Positions 62,035 to 64,000 of a stretch of DNA of 64,000 nt are shown here, piece by piece. Origin of the DNA: Pyrrhoderma lamaoense (Eukaryota > Basidiomycota > Agaricomycetes > Hymenochaetales > Hymenochaetaceae). Below the pieces are notes generated by a model that saw nothing but the letters and a program-made list of their open reading frames with translations, was not told the origin of the DNA and ran no database searches. The stretch covers positions 434,001 to 498,000 of the forward strand of contig NBAZ01000007.1 in assembly GCA_002794735.1 (NCBI GenBank), given 5' to 3'. The stretch's first letter is position 1. The number at the start of each line of letters is the position of its first letter. Both the position numbers and the translations under genes were made by a program.

Positions 62035-62388
62035 GAAAGTGACTTCTAGTGAGAAAAAAAGAAGAGGGAAATACGAGTCACATTGGGGGGATGACATTTT
62101 GAGAACATGGGTATCGGAAATAGGGATTATTTTGGATGATAGGGCCGATGGGCGAAGTGCTGAACAAGTAGAATTTGTTGATTTTCTGAGTAAAGTTTTA
62201 GATGGATCATATCTGCTGCGAGGGAGCGATAAGATGGAGCGGTAGACGATGATGTGCTATCTTTCTCTTACACTCTCACAACTCTTGACTATGCCTACGA
62301 TGATGTTGTACAGAATGTATGCTACGGCGAGGACGAGGCAAAGACACGGTCACGTTTCGGAATTGTCTCAATGTCTGGTACGCGATAG
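62035..62388 (+). CDS. Small orphan protein with an apparent one-base frame break
   Basis: The frame from about 62035 has coding character: WGDDILRTWVSEIGIILDD, then VEFVDFLSKVLDGSYLLRGSDKMER, ending in a TAG at 62242. If one G is added at 62241-62242, the frame continues as VDDDVLSFSYTLTTLDYAYDDVV and then CYGEDEAKTRSRFGIVSMSG to a stop at 62386. The composition is unlike that of the neighbouring spacer. The 5' end is uncertain: an acceptor-like CTTGGACAG ends at 62010, so earlier exons may exist. I recognise no family. A long overlapping frame (62319-63011) looks like chance. Confidence 0.4.
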
Positions 62389-63106
62389 GCCCTCAAGCCA
62401 GCGCGTTTATGGGCGCATTATGTCATTCGGAGCAAGTTCAACTGCAAATAGTGACCAAACATCCTCTCCTCTCCTCATCTCACTCTTCTTCTTCCCACCC
62501 CCTTCCCATCTTACATTTCGTTACGCCTCTTTCTCTAAGCATTCTATCTGTATCCTTCAATCCTCTCAGTTGCTTTTATCGTCGAAAAATCGGTGTAGAG
62601 GACGTTGCTACAACTTTTTTTAAACGACTGACAACCGCGCCTAATACATCGGCTGCAATTTATTTGTATCCCAGTGTATTGTGGACCTACAAACCCGCTT
62701 CTCGCTGTCCTCGCGATCTCGTAAGTTTTCTCGTCTCTATTTCGATCTCTGTTTCACTCTTTATGTTCATGTTCTTTGGCTGCCTTCGACCTATCCTTCG
62801 ATTACTAGGTACGTTTCCCTATCTACAACCGTTCATTATCGTGAGTATTATTTCGCCGGACACATCCGATCAGAGGTCTTGGATTACAATAGCCTCATTT
62901 TTGACGCGTGTTGTCATCCCCATAGCTCATCTTTCAACAAAATCTTCATTGTGTCTCATCGTCCCAGACCGCCTACCAAAGAGGTCCATTCTCAGTCGCG
63001 TGACATCATAATATTTGTTCGTGGCGTCCTCTGTTTATGTTGAATCTACAATCGTGCTAACGGCTTTCTCATTCCTCAACCACCATCCTCATCCGTCGCT
63101 GCCGTC
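62389..63106. promoter_or_regulatory. Upstream region of the gene at 63107
   Basis: The stretch 62460-62580 is strongly CT-rich, a fungal promoter feature. A 230-codon frame crosses the region but has low-complexity Ser/Leu/Ile content that follows the pyrimidine bias; I treat it as non-coding. Confidence 0.4.
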
Positions 63107-64000
63107 ATGCTCGCTGGCCATGGTCCATCTTTTCTTGACTCTAGAAAACGCAAGCGTACCACGGACGACACAGTGTACGCGATGTCTCCATACTTTCCTC
63201 TTACATCGAAGGCCTATCTTCAACCACCACCGGCACCTTCCCGCAAGCCGAGTCAACGGCTTATGCGCCCCGAAAATGATTTAGATGACTTTCTATCCTC
63301 AGATCTAGAAATTTCGTTTGCTTCGACGATGTCTTTAAACTCTCCTCCAGGATCGCCAGAACGCAACATTTTTGAAGATGAACCGAAGAAGGTGGATCCA
63401 GTGAGCGTCACCTCGCCAAACGCGATGGATATCTCTCCCGTCCCTTTGAAGGTCTTCACAGCACCGTCAGTTGCAGAGAGTAAGTCTCGTCAGCGTGCCT
63501 CTACTGTCTCGCGCATGTTCGGGCGCGACATGAGCAACAACGAATATGAATCTGAATCTATCTCTCGATACCTCTGCTCGTCCTCTGTGAAAAGCACGAA
63601 GGGGCTACAACGCTCGGCTTTGCCAACTCAATGGATAAATCCCAAATCCAAGGAAGAGTTTGTAAGTGAAATTCTCATTGAGACTAGTTTATATCTAAAC
63701 ACGATTTCCTCCAATTTCGAACTCGTGTCTCCCTATGAACCTCATTTCGTGGTCAGCCTCCTCAAGTTTACGATGCTGCTGACAAGCTCTCGGATGCCAT
63801 GGATATTGATGACTGTATCCTACCCGCATCTTTGACTCAACCTCATTTGGATGAGCTCACTATCAAACTTGCCCCTGCTGCTGATATTAGGGACTTTTCT
63901 GGTATCTTCTTTGACTCTATGTCACCTCCGAGGGCAAGCTCACCGCCTCGTCGTCCCCTAAAACGTCGATCTTTATCTCCTGAAGGATCACCAAGACAGC
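63107..64000 (+). CDS. Disordered nuclear-looking protein, possibly CDC25-like (cut by right edge)
   Basis: Exon 1 (63107..63661) encodes FLDSRKRKRTTDD, a basic cluster near the N-terminus, then Ser/Pro-rich sequence with several SP sites. An intron (63662..63756) leads to PPQVYDAADKLSDAMDIDD, then FSGIFFDSMSPPRASSPPRRPLKRRSLSPEGSP, where the window ends. The SP/TP-rich, KRRSLSPE-containing N-terminus resembles the regulatory region of fungal CDC25-type (M-phase inducer) phosphatases. The catalytic domain would lie outside the window, so this is only a guess. A transcription regulator would fit equally well. Confidence 0.5.

Noticed and set aside
62319..63011. Long plus-strand frame of 230 codons
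   Set aside because: It is low-complexity Ser/Leu/Ile sequence following a CT-rich tract, overlaps the better-supported small gene in another frame, and has no family signal.

Overview
The window is nuclear DNA of a filamentous basidiomycete, most likely a mushroom-forming Agaricomycete. The evidence is dense, mostly single-copy housekeeping genes split by many short GT..AG introns (about 50-70 bp), closely spaced divergent gene pairs, and proteins whose best-recognised relatives are fungal (SHR3, RTA1, TSR3, MOT1, PAN2, NOT4). I see no tRNA, rRNA, transposon, CRISPR or viral element.

Layout. 1-12 kb: a secreted tandem cupredoxin-like protein (cut by the left edge), a Mug113-like protein with a T5orf172/GIY-YIG-type domain, the ribosome-biogenesis factor LCP5/neuroguidin, an unknown basidiomycete protein, a short DUF1115 protein, a class 3 lipase and an F-box/LRR protein. 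12-19 kb: the CCR4-NOT ubiquitin ligase subunit NOT4, then an orphan membrane-anchored protein. 19-21 kb: gene-poor. 21-30 kb: a divergent PDCD5/CIA2 pair, then a divergent PAN2/TBC-domain GAP pair. 30-35 kb: mitochondrial genes SDH1 and mL41. 35-39 kb: a divergent SPF45/TSR3 pair. 39-48 kb: a divergent JmjC-domain/MOT1 pair. 48-64 kb: a serine-rich single-pass cell-surface protein, an orphan protein, a mitochondrial RsfS-like protein, an RTA1 transporter, the permease chaperone SHR3, an EI24-like membrane protein, a small broken orphan gene, and the start of a nuclear-looking protein that may be CDC25-like.

Functional links: PAN2 and NOT4 both act in mRNA deadenylation; SDH1, mL41 and the RsfS-like protein serve mitochondria; LCP5 and TSR3 act in small-subunit rRNA maturation; MOT1, the JmjC protein and SPF45 act in gene expression.

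The most important technical observation is that several essential genes (SDH1, MOT1 twice, NOT4 twice) and two other genes carry apparent one- or two-base deletions, nearly all in runs of G or C. This looks like systematic homopolymer undercalling in the assembly rather than biology. Gene models in this window should be repaired against reads or transcripts before they are used. I found no convincing new multi-gene system. The better biological leads are the eukaryotic T5orf172-type gene, several orphan genes and short bidirectional promoters with recognisable palindromes.
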